Shown: piece after piece, positions 51,010 through 60,610 of the stretch
Layout of the letters: each line of letters opens with the position of its first letter
Position numbering within the stretch: the stretch's first letter is position 1
Assembly: GCA_032717465.1 (NCBI GenBank)
Contig: CM064655.1
Span: forward strand, 17,511,902 to 17,575,901
Length of the DNA: 64,000 bases
DNA from: Coenobita brevimanus
Taxonomy: Eukaryota; Arthropoda; Malacostraca; Decapoda; Coenobitidae
Direction: 5' to 3'
Notes under the pieces: model-generated
Databases searched by the model: none
Told to the model about the DNA's origin: nothing
The model's input: the letters and a program-made list of their open reading frames with translations, nothing else
Position numbers and translations under genes: made by a program

Positions 51010-51444
51010 AGTGGGGGGGACCCTCCGTGGGCGATAAGCAAAGGTAAACTCAGTATAGTAGAACAGACACCTACTGTTCTAACTAACAGGAAGAGGAGGA
51101 AAATGAGTACTAACTATCCTATCGAGCACCAGAAGGGTGAAAAAAAAGAAGCTAATGCCGGTGAGGCAGCCCTGAATACTAGAGAAGAGCACAGCGAAAA
51201 ACACGTCTACACTCTCCACGACCATGCATCAAAGTCCCGGGATTGAGACTCACTCGGAGGAGATAGGGGAGGTGCGGGGAGTGACTTGTGACGGCTAGGG
51301 GAAAGTTATGGTAATACTGGAAGGCGGCAGATATTAGCCGTGAAGTTTATATGGTTTCCACTAGCTAAAATACTTTGGTAATTGATTTTATCCTTGATTT
51401 ACACTTACTTGAGATATGGGAGTGAGAGCGAGTGGTAAACAAGA
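51010..51444. other. LINE leader or LTR-like sequence, boundary unresolved
   Basis: Contains a basic open stretch with no match. The 5' end of the I-type LINE lies somewhere here. Confidence 0.35.
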
Positions 51445-51454
51445 TTTATGGGTA

Positions 51455-51748
51455 GCGTGGGGGAAGGAGAGAATACTGTTAATACCCCCTTTCACAATAT
51501 TCCTTCACAGTAATGGGGGTATGTCTTTATAGGCACAGGCTTATTAATTGTATAACAGAGAGGTCACTCACACGTATAGTCAATCAGATCTTGTTCCACA
51601 GCGTGGGGGAAGGAGAGAATACTATTAATACTTCCTTTCACAATATTCCTTCACAGTAATGGGGGTATGTCTTTATAGGCACAGGCTTATTAATTATATA
51701 ACAGAGATGTCACTCACACGTATAGTCAATCAGATCTTGTTCCACACT
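51455..51748. repeat. 148-bp tandem duplication in the LTR-like copy 1
   Basis: gcgtgggggaaggagagaat, then cacaatattccttcacag, aatgggggtatgtctttat and catacgtatagtcaatcagat-type sequence occur at 51455-51600 and again at 51601-51748. There are only about eight differences. Its place before the ORF's 3' side suggests a duplicated U3 control block. Confidence 0.85.
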
Positions 51749-53106
51749 CTCGTCCTTTAACTTCTCACTGTGATCTGATTTACCCCGATATTCACTATAT
51801 GAAATCACTGCACAATACTTACATTAGGAGAAATCACACTTAACCTAAATCACTCATGTTACAATATCACACGTATTCATCAGGGGGGGATAGGCAGGAA
51901 CATGTCATCGGTGATCATGCTGGGCTAGGGGCACCGTCAATGCGAGGCGTGCCGAGAGGGCATGGGATAGCTCGAAAGGGTGTCCTCTCGCGTCCTGGAC
52001 TTCCCGTGGCTTCCGGACTTGGCTCTGGCGTGTGGCCCTCGGGACTGGGGCTGAATAGTTCCAGGAACCTCTGTGATAGGTCCCGGCGTCGTGGGGGCGT
52101 AGAGAGATCACGCCCGGGTGTCCTGGGGAGAGCCGAGAGAGACTGTGGGCTGCGGTCTCCAGCGTCTAGGGGCGCCAACAGGGGAGAGCTACGGCAGCGA
52201 CTTCCACTGGGGTCTGTCAGATGCGTCTGCTCTAGAGCCAGGCGTAGGAAACAGAGACCAGGGGAGGCTGGGAGGCCTGTCTGGGTCTCTCTGGGACAGG
52301 AAGCCTAGGCTCCAGTCTCCTGCCATGGGGACGTCTCTCTACTCTGCACGCCGTCGGAGCGACCGTAGATCATCTCACGAGGGAGGGAGCGACCATATGT
52401 TGTCTCTACCACGACACTCTCAGAGCGACAATAGATCGTCTCACGAGGATGGGAGAGACCATAGATCGTCTCTACCGGAACACCTTGGGAGCGACCATAG
52501 ATCGTCTCTACCGGAACACCTTGGGAGCGACCATAGATCGTCTCTACCGGAGCACCTTGGGAGCGACCATAGATCGTCTCTACCGGAACACTTTGGGAGC
52601 GACCATAGATCGTCTCTACCGGAACACCTTGGGAGCTACCATAGATCGTCTCTACCAGAGCACCTTGGGAGCGACCATAGATCGTCTCTACCGGAACACC
52701 TTGGGAGCGACCATAGATCGTCTCTACCGGAACACCTTGGGAGCGACCATAGATCGTCTCTACCGGAACACTTTGGAAGCGACCATAGATCGTCTCTACC
52801 AGAGGGGTGCCATCTGGAGTATGGTTTCTAACTCCACCCCTAGCCGGCTCAGCAATTCCACTATGCGAAGGTAGTGTCCTTCTCCTACGGTGGAGGCGGC
52901 GTGGTGGCTGCATGTCACAGGGGCGTACGGCCCGGGCTGACATGTGTCGCTGTTGCCCGGAGTGGTGGTGGCTGGTGGCGGCCACCCCGTGGGGTCCGTG
53001 TGGGGGTGTCGGCGTATCTGTGGGCACACTACGCTGTTCTTGGCTTGCCCTGTCGTTGGGGGTACTATGGTATTCTGCGGGGGCACTGTTTTTCAAGCCA
53101 CACATT
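51749..53106 (-). CDS. variable-repeat ORF, copy 1 (12-residue repeats), C-terminus out of frame
   Basis: From the ATG at 53105 the frame has 266 codons. The N-terminal part of about 100 residues is rich in P, H and R (HRRRRTLPSHSG). Then come about twelve copies of VETIYGRSQGVP or close variants, ending VQSRETSPWQETGA at 52305. A second minus frame (52178-51915) gives LDAGDRSPQSLSALPRTPG and SQRFLELFSPSPEGHTP, then GRERTPFRAI, which is the conserved C-terminal domain shared with copies 2-4. One or more frameshifts near 52200-52300 separate them. Function unknown; the family was not recognised. It lies just upstream of the LTR-like end on its sense strand, so it is read as a retroelement ORF. 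Confidence 0.6.
52335..52800. repeat. 36-bp minisatellite, about 10-12 units
   Basis: The unit ggagcgaccatagatcgtc plus tctaccggaacaccttg repeats from about 52450 to 52800, with older, shorter variants from 52335. Point changes are few (ggaacac/ggagcac, cttt/cctt). As 36 is a multiple of three and the unit has no stop in three frames, long frames appear on both strands; only the minus-strand one is joined to the conserved domain. Confidence 0.95.
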
Positions 53107-53660
53107 TTAGCACATCTATTACCTTATTTCAGTACACCTTACAATAGGAAACAAAGAGTTACTGGATACAGGATGGACGGGGTGACAGAGTTTGGATTCA
53201 GATACAAAGTGCACAAACACAACAGCGAAGTCGGGAACAGATTATACTGGTGATCACTTTTACAGATTCTGTCAGTCACTAGAGCACGGTACGGTTGTTA
53301 GTTTTTAGGCATAAATAGGCATTTAATATATTCTATCCGATGTGCCATATAAGAATGGAATAAAGGGCAGTTGGATCGATATTTCTATAAGTTCGTTATG
53401 ACACGAGTCGCGGCGCTCGGAATTGTCGCTTAGCCGTGGCGACACTATTTCTCTGATTTCACTATTATGGACTTAGTCTTTTCCTGTGCGCCACTAGTAT
53501 AGTCACAACACTGTTTATATATCACAACTGTCTTTGTCTCACAATCTGTGCTCCTGACCCTTGATTTCTGCCCTTGTATAGATATTCACTGTTCATCACT
53601 TTATATTGTATTTTCACTGCCCCACTGTCACTGTCTCTTTCACTCACTTAGGCACGACTT
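53107..53660 (-). repeat. LTR-like region of copy 2, inner part
   Basis: Starts with the 106-bp duplicate of 44485-44590 and goes on with AT-rich sequence that on the minus strand reads agtgagtgaaagagacagtg and related phrases. Sequence of the same kind follows the ORF of copy 3 (agtgagtgacagtgaaaatg, 56798-56820). It carries an AATAAA at about 53363. Confidence 0.5.
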
Positions 53661-53702
53661 GAGAGGTGCGTTGGAGTCGCCACTATGCCCCTGGTCTCTG
53701 GG

Positions 53703-54908
53703 CTAACAGAGGTGGCATCCGCGCATGGGAGGGGGCCCTGCTGGGGAGCCCTCCTGCAGGAGGCAAGGTACCACCCAAAGGGGCATCATTGCCCGGGCCT
53801 GCTTCGTCGGTGGGGTGCAGGGAGGCCCTTCCGTTTGGGGGCCTTGACCTGACTGACGGCCCTCGACCAGGGGCCTCGTCGGTGGGGTGCAGGGAGGCCC
53901 TCCGGTCTGGGGGCCTCGACCTGATGTGGGACCCTCAAGGCTGGGGCCAAACAGCTTCAACAGACGGGCCTGCCGCCTCTTACTCTGGGCAGAGGGCCGT
54001 GGGAGAGTGGGACCCAAGCGGTTCTGCTCAGAGACTTGCCAACCGGCCCTGGGAGTCCGGGTGCTGTAGTTGCCTGCAGAGCAGGGCGCCATCAGGAGTG
54101 GACCGCGGTGCCTCCTCAGCTAGGCATCCGTCAGGGGCCGGTGTCATCCAGGGGTGGGCTGCAGGACCGAGACAGGACCTTGCCACCACTTTGGGGACGG
54201 CAGCACCTCCGGGGAACCACACCTGGAGGGAGAGAGAAAAGGGCATCCCACGCAGCCGAGAGGTAGGGGGTCGGCCGCGCAAGGGACCTTCTCCGGGACA
54301 ACCCTGGAAACTGCAAATGAAGGACGTACTGTGGCCGCTCCTTCCCCCACAAGTGCTGTGGCTGTTGTGGCGGTTTTGCAGTCCCTAAGGGTAGCAGTTG
54401 AAGGGCATACTGTGGCCGCTCCTTCCCCCCCACGTACTGTGGCCATTGTGGCGGTGCTGATCCTGAAGGAGAAAGAGGCAGATGAGGGGCGTACTGTGGC
54501 CGCTCCCTCCCCGATACGCACTGTGGCCGTTATCACGGCTCTGCCTGCCCAACAGGATGTAACTGAGGGGCGTACTGTGGCTGCTCCCTCCCAAGTACGT
54601 ACTGTGGCCGTTACCATGGAGTTACTCCCGTAGGAGGAGAAGGAAGTGGATGAGGGGCGTACTGTGGCTGCTCCCTCCTCGACATGTACTGTAGCCGTTG
54701 TCGCGGCTCCACTCCTCCCTCCTTTGCCAGTTGGAGCGCGCTCAATAGCTAACGCTCTGAGGCCGTCTCCAGGGGTGGCTGTAGCTGAAGGGCGTACTGT
54801 GGCCGCTCCTTCCCCCACACGTACTGTGGCCGTTGTGGCGGCGCTACAAGGGGCAACAACTGAGGGGCATATTGCGGCTGCTACCTCCCTGGCACGTACT
54901 GTGGCCAT
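53703..54908 (-). CDS. variable-repeat ORF, copy 2 (ATVR-type repeats), broken
   Basis: Two minus frames. 54908-54144 (254 codons) has seven or so blocks of the form ATVRxGEGAATVRPS separated by 8-20 variable residues, and ends in a proline-rich stretch. 54092-53703 has RPSAQSKRRQARLLKLFG, then PSLEGPTSGRG, the counterpart of LFGPSPEGQTP in copy 3, followed by two tandem copies of GPQTGGPPCTPPT. It has the same layout as copy 1: repeat region, then LFGPS domain, then LTR-like sequence. Function unknown. Confidence 0.55.
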
Positions 54909-55773
54909 TACCGCGGAATTGCTTGGGACTGTTCCTGGAGCAGTCCCACCCCGAACCTGGTGAAGGCTGCTCCTCTCGCAGAGTCATTGGTTTTTCCTGC
55001 TTGGTTGTCGTCGGGACGGCTGGGTGTAAGAGGAACTTAAGGTGGGGGGGCCCCGACGCCCTTCTTGCTCTGGGTCAGCCTCAGCTTGACCTGGCCCGCC
55101 ATGGTGTCCTCCTGGGGTGGTGGTGGGGCTTGGGCTTGGTAAGGGGATGGGGGGTGGCAGGGTGGTTGGCCCAGTGGTGGTGGTGGCGCGTATTTTAGCA
55201 GCCATCGCAAAAATTGTATAAGCGATTTTTGTGATTGTTAACCTGAAACTGCTGTAAGTCTTTCAGCGATTATTATAGTGATCAAATGCACACCAGAAAA
55301 CTTATACTGAGTTGCTACTGTACACATTTTGGGGTTAGGGTTCCTGAAGTTAGGCTACTATATTCCAGAGCACTTAAATAATGGGAGAGTGACCTAAACA
55401 CCTAGCAACTTGATTCATGATTAAAAAATCCCTAACTTCTTGGATTTGAACTAGTGTGTGTAAGAAGGGATGTAGCTAAATTCTCAGCCACTACATTGTC
55501 CAGGCATGTGGTAACACAGTACAGTACTGAAATGCAGTATAGTCTCATGGAGGACAGCCCAACACCCCCAGAAGGAGCCTGCAGAGGGGCAAATAAAGTG
55601 CGACCTGACTCCAGGCGACAGGGACATAAGTCCGCCCAGGCCCTGCATGCCTCTATGACCCGGAGCTCACCCGCTGCCACCATATCAGGAAAGTGAGACT
55701 ACCTTCCGGGCGAGCCGACCACTGACAACCACGGGGTGGGGCTATTACTCTAGCTCCAGTCAGCACCCCTGAG
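54909..55773. other. no clear feature
   Basis: 54960-55200 is G-rich on the + strand (gtggtggtgg runs); the rest is AT-rich. Some sequence resembles the GC-rich leader at 42440-42560, but too loosely to call. The upstream part of copy 2's element (pol) is absent. Confidence 0.35.
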
Positions 55774-56741
55774 ATGGCTGGTAGCAGCTCAACCCTCCTA
55801 AAGGAGATGGCTGGTAGCCACCCTGGAGGTTATAAGGAGATGGCCAGTAGCCGTTCTGAAGGTGCCCTAACAGAGACGGCCAGTAGCCGCTCGACCCTCC
55901 TACAGGAGACGGCCGGTAGCCACTCTGGAGGTAATAAGGAGACGGCCGGTAGCTGCTCCTGCCTTTGTCAGGAGACGGATGGTAGCCACTCCAAAGGTGC
56001 CCTACAGAGACGGCCTGTAGCTGCTCGACCTTCCTGATGGAGACGGCTGGTAGCCGCTCCGGAGGTAACCAGGAGACGGCTGGCAGCTGCTCCCGCCTTC
56101 ATCAGGAGATGTCCAGTAGCCGCTCCAAAGGTGCCCTCGAGTTGGCCTGTAGCCGCTTCCTTCCCCAGGCCACGGCCAGTAGCTGGGCCTTTGCGACAGC
56201 CAGTAGATGCGCCTCCAGAAGGCCATGGCCAGTAGCTGGGCCCTATGGCAGGAGACGGCTGGTAGCCGCTCCTCCGTCAGGTGCTGACTCCCCTACACGA
56301 GATTATGATCCAGAGGGAGGCCCCAGCCTGGAGGACTACTGGAGAGGCCCCATAACCACCAATGGGCTCTTCCCACTGCAACCGGTTCCTGAGAGGACTC
56401 GCCTGATGGACCCCGATGGAGGCCGACGCCGCAGCCCACTCCTGACGGCGTCCCTGACCACCGGAGACCGCAGCCCACGGAACCTCCAGACCGCCCCCAG
56501 AACCCCCGGGCGGGACATCCCTACACCCCAACGCCGGAGACCCTCGTCCTCTGTCAGGCGCCTGAGCGAAAGGTTCAGGCAGCTGTTCGGCCCCAGCCCA
56601 GAGGGCCAGACTCCCGCCCCGAGCCCCAAGAGCGCGGGATCCTTCGTCACCAGCAGCCTCGGACGAGAGAGGACGCCCCTACGAGTGATCCTGTGGCCCC
56701 TGAATATGGAGGCCCCTGGTGGAACTGAGCCCCGTCAGTAG
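55774..56741 (+). CDS. variable-repeat ORF, copy 3 (11-residue ETAGS repeats)
   Basis: The only copy on the + strand. From the ATG at 55774 come units of 33 bp encoding ETASSRSTLLQ, ETAGSHSGGNK, ETAGSCSCLCQ and similar. A frameshift near 56010 moves the reading to the frame of 56037-56741, which gives more repeats. The conserved domain follows: LEDYWRGPITTNGLFPLQP, VPERTRLMDPDGGRRRSP, GDRSPRNLQTAPRTPGRD, LSERFRQLFGPSPEGQTP and GRERTPLRVILWPL, to a TAG at 56739. This is the best preserved C-terminal domain, about 150 residues. It is basic, proline-rich and without known catalytic motifs. Function unknown. Confidence 0.65.
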
Positions 56742-58177
56742 TTGGGCTGAGTTGTTCCCACCGCCCTTGTACCTGACCACCATTACACCCAATCCAGAAA
56801 GTGAGTGACAGTGAAAATGATGCAGTAAAGCAAGGGCAGAACAGTGAATTATCAGAATACGGGAAGTCAGAGAATTAAAAGCATCAGTGTTAGTGTAAAA
56901 GAAAGGTGGAATAAATAAACAGGGAGACAATGAATACGGAAGGGCAGTGGAGTAAGTGTTTGTCTGAGTGAACATGCTACCATCTAGTGATATAGCCTCA
57001 CACTAAGCTCATACGGAGGCTCCAGTGTAATAACAATAATTAACGACACGACGGACAAACAAGTTAGACTGCCAACAGTGAAAACAGTGCCACGGCCCCA
57101 GTGAACAGAACTCCACCCGATAGATAAAACCTGGACTTCCCCTAAGTGATAGTACTTGGTTTTACTGCCCTAGGACTCCTGATTGTAGTGCTATTCACTT
57201 TACCTGAACTTGTCCCGAGTAGTATCCTGCGAGATACTAACACCCACAATTTAGGCCTAAGGTTTATAATTGTTCAGTATAAGTACTCTTGTGACATCTA
57301 CCCGTTCCACTTGTAGGATTGAGCAATACACATGTAAAGCCCCTGTCACACATACACGACTCAAGGCCCAACCGCGGCGGGACTCAAAGTCGTGTCCTAG
57401 TTGGCTCCCATGCCTCCCAACTGGCCCTGAATCTAATCTGCTCATGACTGCCTCACGACTGGTCGTGACGTCCTCAAGAATGCGACCAGATCACAAGGCA
57501 ACCGCGAGGCGATCACAAGGTGATGGAGCAACGAGTCTTCAAATATGAAATTTTAACGGATTTTTGTCAGCCACGACCGCCCAAGAATGCAACATGACTG
57601 CGTGATACGTTTGTGGAATGCACGACGACCCCCCCCCCCCGGAGCCTCCCTCAACTCAGGGTCTGGTTGCGGTCTGATTGTAGTCTGGTCATGGTCGGTG
57701 ACTCGTTACATTCGTAACTTTTTTTTGTCAGCGACTGCACTGTGACACGCAACGAACGCATCACAACGCATCCGATTGAGCTAAGACTGCTTCAGGACTG
57801 ACCTACGACACTCCCGACCGCAACACAACTGTGACCCGACTTTTGAAAAGTCGTGAGGCGGCCACGATTTTTTAACGTGCGCATTAAAAATTCGTGAGGC
57901 TCAGGGAGTCGTCCTAGCGGCTCACGACCGCCCTCAAGAGTCCGGGCTTTGTTGGAGAATCAAGGGACGATCGATGACAAAAGCCGTTACGACCTTGAGT
58001 TGCACCGTGGTCGGGCCTTGAGTCGCGTATGTGTGACAGGGGCTTAAGGTTGTTGCCTTGAGTTTTTGTGTCCTGCCTCTCTCTTATTTGTCTAAGCCCC
58101 GGTCTAGAAAAGGGAACCCAGCTACACAGTAGGCGTTAGAGGGACGGGAAGCAGACCCTAAAACACCTAGCATTACA
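56742..58177 (+). repeat. LTR-like end, copy 3, interrupted by a MITE
   Basis: Follows the ORF of copy 3 in sense orientation and ends ...cacctagcattaca at 58177, the inverse of TGTAATGCTAGGTG. Shared blocks read on the minus strand from 58177 are the terminal hairpin, gggttccctttt...agaccggg, a short AT-rich stretch and aggcaggacacaaaaactc, as in copies 1 and 4. A 707-bp element (57338-58044) sits inside. The left limit is not defined. Confidence 0.6.
57338..58044. mobile_element. MITE with long TIRs and TAA target duplication
   Basis: The left end reads agcccctgtcacacatacac then gactcaaggccc. The right end, reverse-complemented, reads agcccctgtcacacatacgc then gactcaaggccc. It is flanked by TAA (57335-57337, 58045-58047). 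It is GC-rich and full of tcgtgac/gtcacga-type words, so much of it can pair with itself. There is no transposase. A 3-bp TAA target points to PIF/Harbinger-type mobilisation; this is an inference. Confidence 0.8.
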
Positions 58178-58465
58178 AGGAATAAGATTTTATAGTACAG
58201 TAAAGCTTTGCCTGTGGAAGACAGATTAAGACAGAGGCAAATGACACCAAAATTCAGATTTAACCCACGAAATTACATTATGATTATTAAATTATGGTTA
58301 GGTCAAGGATTGCAAAAACACTTGCTTGTGTGTGCATTGCCTCACAGTGCAGTACTGTATAAGCCCATCATCACAAGAGTGTAAGCTGGAACAACAAAAT
58401 ATTTCATTATAGGAAAGCCCGTTACACAAATGCTTTCAATTTAACCATAGGTTGTACTACAGTAC
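58178..58465. other. short spacer between two convergent LTR-like ends
   Basis: AT-rich sequence between the end of copy 3 (58177) and the end of copy 4 (58466). No feature seen. Confidence 0.4.
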
Positions 58466-59010
58466 TGTTATGCTAGGTGTTTTTAGGTCGGCTTCCTGCC
58501 CTAACAACACCTAAGGTTTAGCTGGGTTCCCTCTCTAGACCGGAGCTAAGATACAATGTGAGGGGAACAGGGCAAAAAACTCTGGACAACTACCTTACAC
58601 GTATATTACCAAATTCTCTAATACAGGACAGACAGACAATCTCACAGGACTCTATACAGAAGTCAAGACTCGGACTGGCAGATAGATCACGGGTATCACA
58701 CAGGATACTGGCAGTCTTGAGAGTGGAAGATGGATGCTGTACTTAAGTGGGAATGGAATTACACTTTGTTCTCGGGCTGCATATACTTCATAGTTATTAT
58801 GTTCATGTCCCGTGTTGAACTAAGTGGAGTTATTATGGTTAGGCACTGTTACTAGCGTTTGTGTCCCGTTTCACACTCAGTGGAGTTAGGATAGTTAGGC
58901 ATTGTCACTAGCATTCTAAACACTGGCTGTCAGTTCTCACTTTCACTCCACGGGCACTTGAATTAGTCTCCATAGGTGTATAGGGCAAGGGAGCAGGCCA
59001 ACTTGGGGGG
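58466..59010 (-). repeat. LTR-like end, copy 4
   Basis: Starts TGTTATGCTAGGTGTTTTTAG on the + strand. It has the terminal hairpin (aggtgttttt-agg with cctaac-aacacct), gggttccctctctagaccgg, gggcaaaaaactctgg and atattacca in the order seen in copy 1. It then has AT-rich sequence with a direct repeat of the gtgttgaactaagtggagt kind (58830 and 58868). It lies 3' of ORF and pol on the minus strand, as expected for a 3' LTR. The 5' LTR is outside the window. Confidence 0.6.
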
Positions 59011-59023
59011 GGGGGACAGCGAC

Positions 59024-60090
59024 TCACAGGTGTCGGTCCGACGTCGGTAGAGTCCCTTCAGGCGTCCTCTCGTCTAGGGGCCACGGGACTATGTGGAGGG
59101 GCGTCGTCCTCCGTTGTGGGCTGTGGTCGGACGTGGTGAAAGGCCCCACGCTGGTGGGGCTAGGCACAGGGGTTTGGCCCTCAGGACTGAGGCTGAACAG
59201 CCTCTGCAGGCGCTCCTGTAGGTCCCCGGTGCGGGAAGGGTGCCGCTCCTCCGCGGGACCGGAGAAGTCACGCCCTGGGGTAGTAGGGGTGTTATTGAGA
59301 GCCCGTCTACTGCAGACTCGCTCCCGTTGCTTCGCCGTCAGGCTAGGGCTGCAGTGTTGCCTACGGCTGGAGTCCAACAGGCATTGGTCTCCCTCTGGTG
59401 CTGGCTGGATGGAGTGCAACCCCAGGGATAACACAGGGCTTCTCCACAAGTCCTCTATAAGGAGGTTCTGCTTCTGAGGGCTGTCTCGGTCTGAGGAGTT
59501 GGAGGTGGGACGTACTCTGCCGTTGATGGGGAGGCTCAAGCAGGGGTTGCTCTCGGGTTGTGAAGTCACAGGGGCGAGGGACTTTTATGGTGTCCCTCCT
59601 TGGTGTGGCGACTAGCTGTCACCGAGGTCCCTTGGGCAACAGGAGGAGGGCGGCTACAGGCCGTCCCTTTCCCGTCGGTGTGGCAACCTGGGGTCACTGG
59701 GTCCCAACTTCCTGACGGGACTGCAGGCGAAGTGCGGCTACTGGCCATCACCTGCCTACAGGCGTGGCTACTGGCTGTCACTGAAATCCTGTATGAGGGA
59801 TGATGTGTAGGCGAGGGGTGCCTACAGGCCGTCACCGGTGTCGTGCCCCTCGAGGCAACTGCAGAAGGAGAGAGGGCGTACCTTTCTCTCCCCACGTGCG
59901 GCTGCCGGCCATCATGGGTTCTGCAGGGGGGGTGGGCAGCACTATGAGTGGGTACCAGCCATCTCTTTATGTGCGCGGCCACCAGCCGTCGCTTGTATGT
60001 GCAGCTACCGGCCATCACTGTTGCATGGGTGCAGGCCGTTGCTTGTGCACGGCTACAGGCCACTGCTTTTATTGAGCAGCTACAGGCCAT
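59024..60090 (-). CDS. variable-repeat ORF, copy 4, downstream of gypsy pol
   Basis: Frame 60090-59566 has repeats of loose 8-14 residue units (VACSRAQATACTH, VTASSHACRQ, VMASSRTSP, VTACRHPSP). These are like the ETASSR units of copy 3. Frame 59569-59024 then carries the conserved domain: IEDLWRSPVLSLGLHSIQP, CLLDSSRRQHCSPSLTA, TPTTPGRDFSGPAEER, LQERLQRLFSLSPEGQTP and TPLHIVPWPL, to the stop at 59024. The two frames overlap by a few bases. It lies 0.5 kb after the integrase reading frame, in the place where envelope-like ORFs occur in some gypsy elements. No signal peptide or membrane segment is visible, so an envelope function is not supported. Confidence 0.6.
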
Positions 60091-60244
60091 CTCCTTAGCT
60101 GTGTGCTACAGGCCGTCACTGGGGTGCTGCCTGGAGCTAGGTTGGTAGCTCCACCCCGATCCTGGCGAGGGCTGGCTCGGTTGGAGGGTAATGCACCCGG
60201 ACTGAGATGTTCATGCCGGGTGCACTGTGTGGAATAGGGGCGCG

Positions 60245-60610
60245 CTACCATATGGGACGTATGCCCATATTGCACAGACGTCGCACATGCCCTACTACCC
60301 CTCCGTTGTCGCCTCTTGGGGGTGTTGTGATACCCTCAGTTGCCACAACTGTTATTTCACCACCATCATGGTGGAATAAGTCATGTCCCTGTGGCTGGAG
60401 GTAATAGGTCTTGGTGGTACTGGTGCTCTGGTCTGGAGTCAGATGTTGGAGAAGGTTGATCCACTGCGTGGTTGCCAGGTTTTCATCGTGGTGAGGGATG
60501 CAGGTTAGGTAGAGGGTGGAGGCTTGGAAAGCTGTGCGAGGATGAGGAGATGATGAGGCCCACGGATGCGGCGTTTCCTGCTGTAGGTCAGTGCCCAGTT
60601 GGCACATCAT
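60245..60610 (-). CDS. hypothetical ORF between pol and variable-repeat ORF
   Basis: 121 codons, overlapping the end of the pol frame by 4 bases. It contains HHDENLATTQWINLLQHL and HDLFHHDGGEITVVATEG. It is rich in histidine and threonine, with no recognised domain. It may be the start of the downstream ORF before a frameshift, or a pol remnant. Confidence 0.35.
   Translation of the reverse strand: MMCQLGTDLQQETPHPWASSSPHPRTAFQASTLYLTCIPHHDENLATTQWINLLQHLTPDQSTSTTKTYYLQPQGHDLFHHDGGEITVVATEGITTPPRGDNGGVVGHVRRLCNMGIRPIW

Larger units (their letters stand above)
45176..51290 (-). mobile_element. I-type LINE, nearly full length
   Basis: Minus-strand element of about 6 kb: 5' leader (right limit uncertain, 51010-51290), ORF1 with zinc knuckles, ORF2 with endonuclease, RT and RNase H, a cysteine-containing C-terminus, a 3' UTR with an internal duplication, and an A/T-rich end at about 45180. 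RNase H plus CCHC-type ORF1 is the architecture of the I group. It is inserted in the LTR-like copy 1. Lesions are few. Confidence 0.88.

Noticed and set aside
52335..52800. Regular 36-bp repeats that at first look like a CRISPR array
   Set aside because: Units are head to tail without spacers, lie in a eukaryotic retroelement ORF, and no cas genes exist here. It is a coding-length minisatellite.
51749..56741. Diversity-generating retroelement (template/variable repeats with RT)
   Set aside because: The RTs here are LINE or gypsy types, and the repeat arrays differ by unit turnover, with no sign of adenine-directed template copying.
59024..60090. Envelope-like gene after gypsy pol
   Set aside because: Position fits, but there is no signal peptide, furin-like site or membrane anchor, and the sequence is a repeat array plus a basic proline-rich domain.
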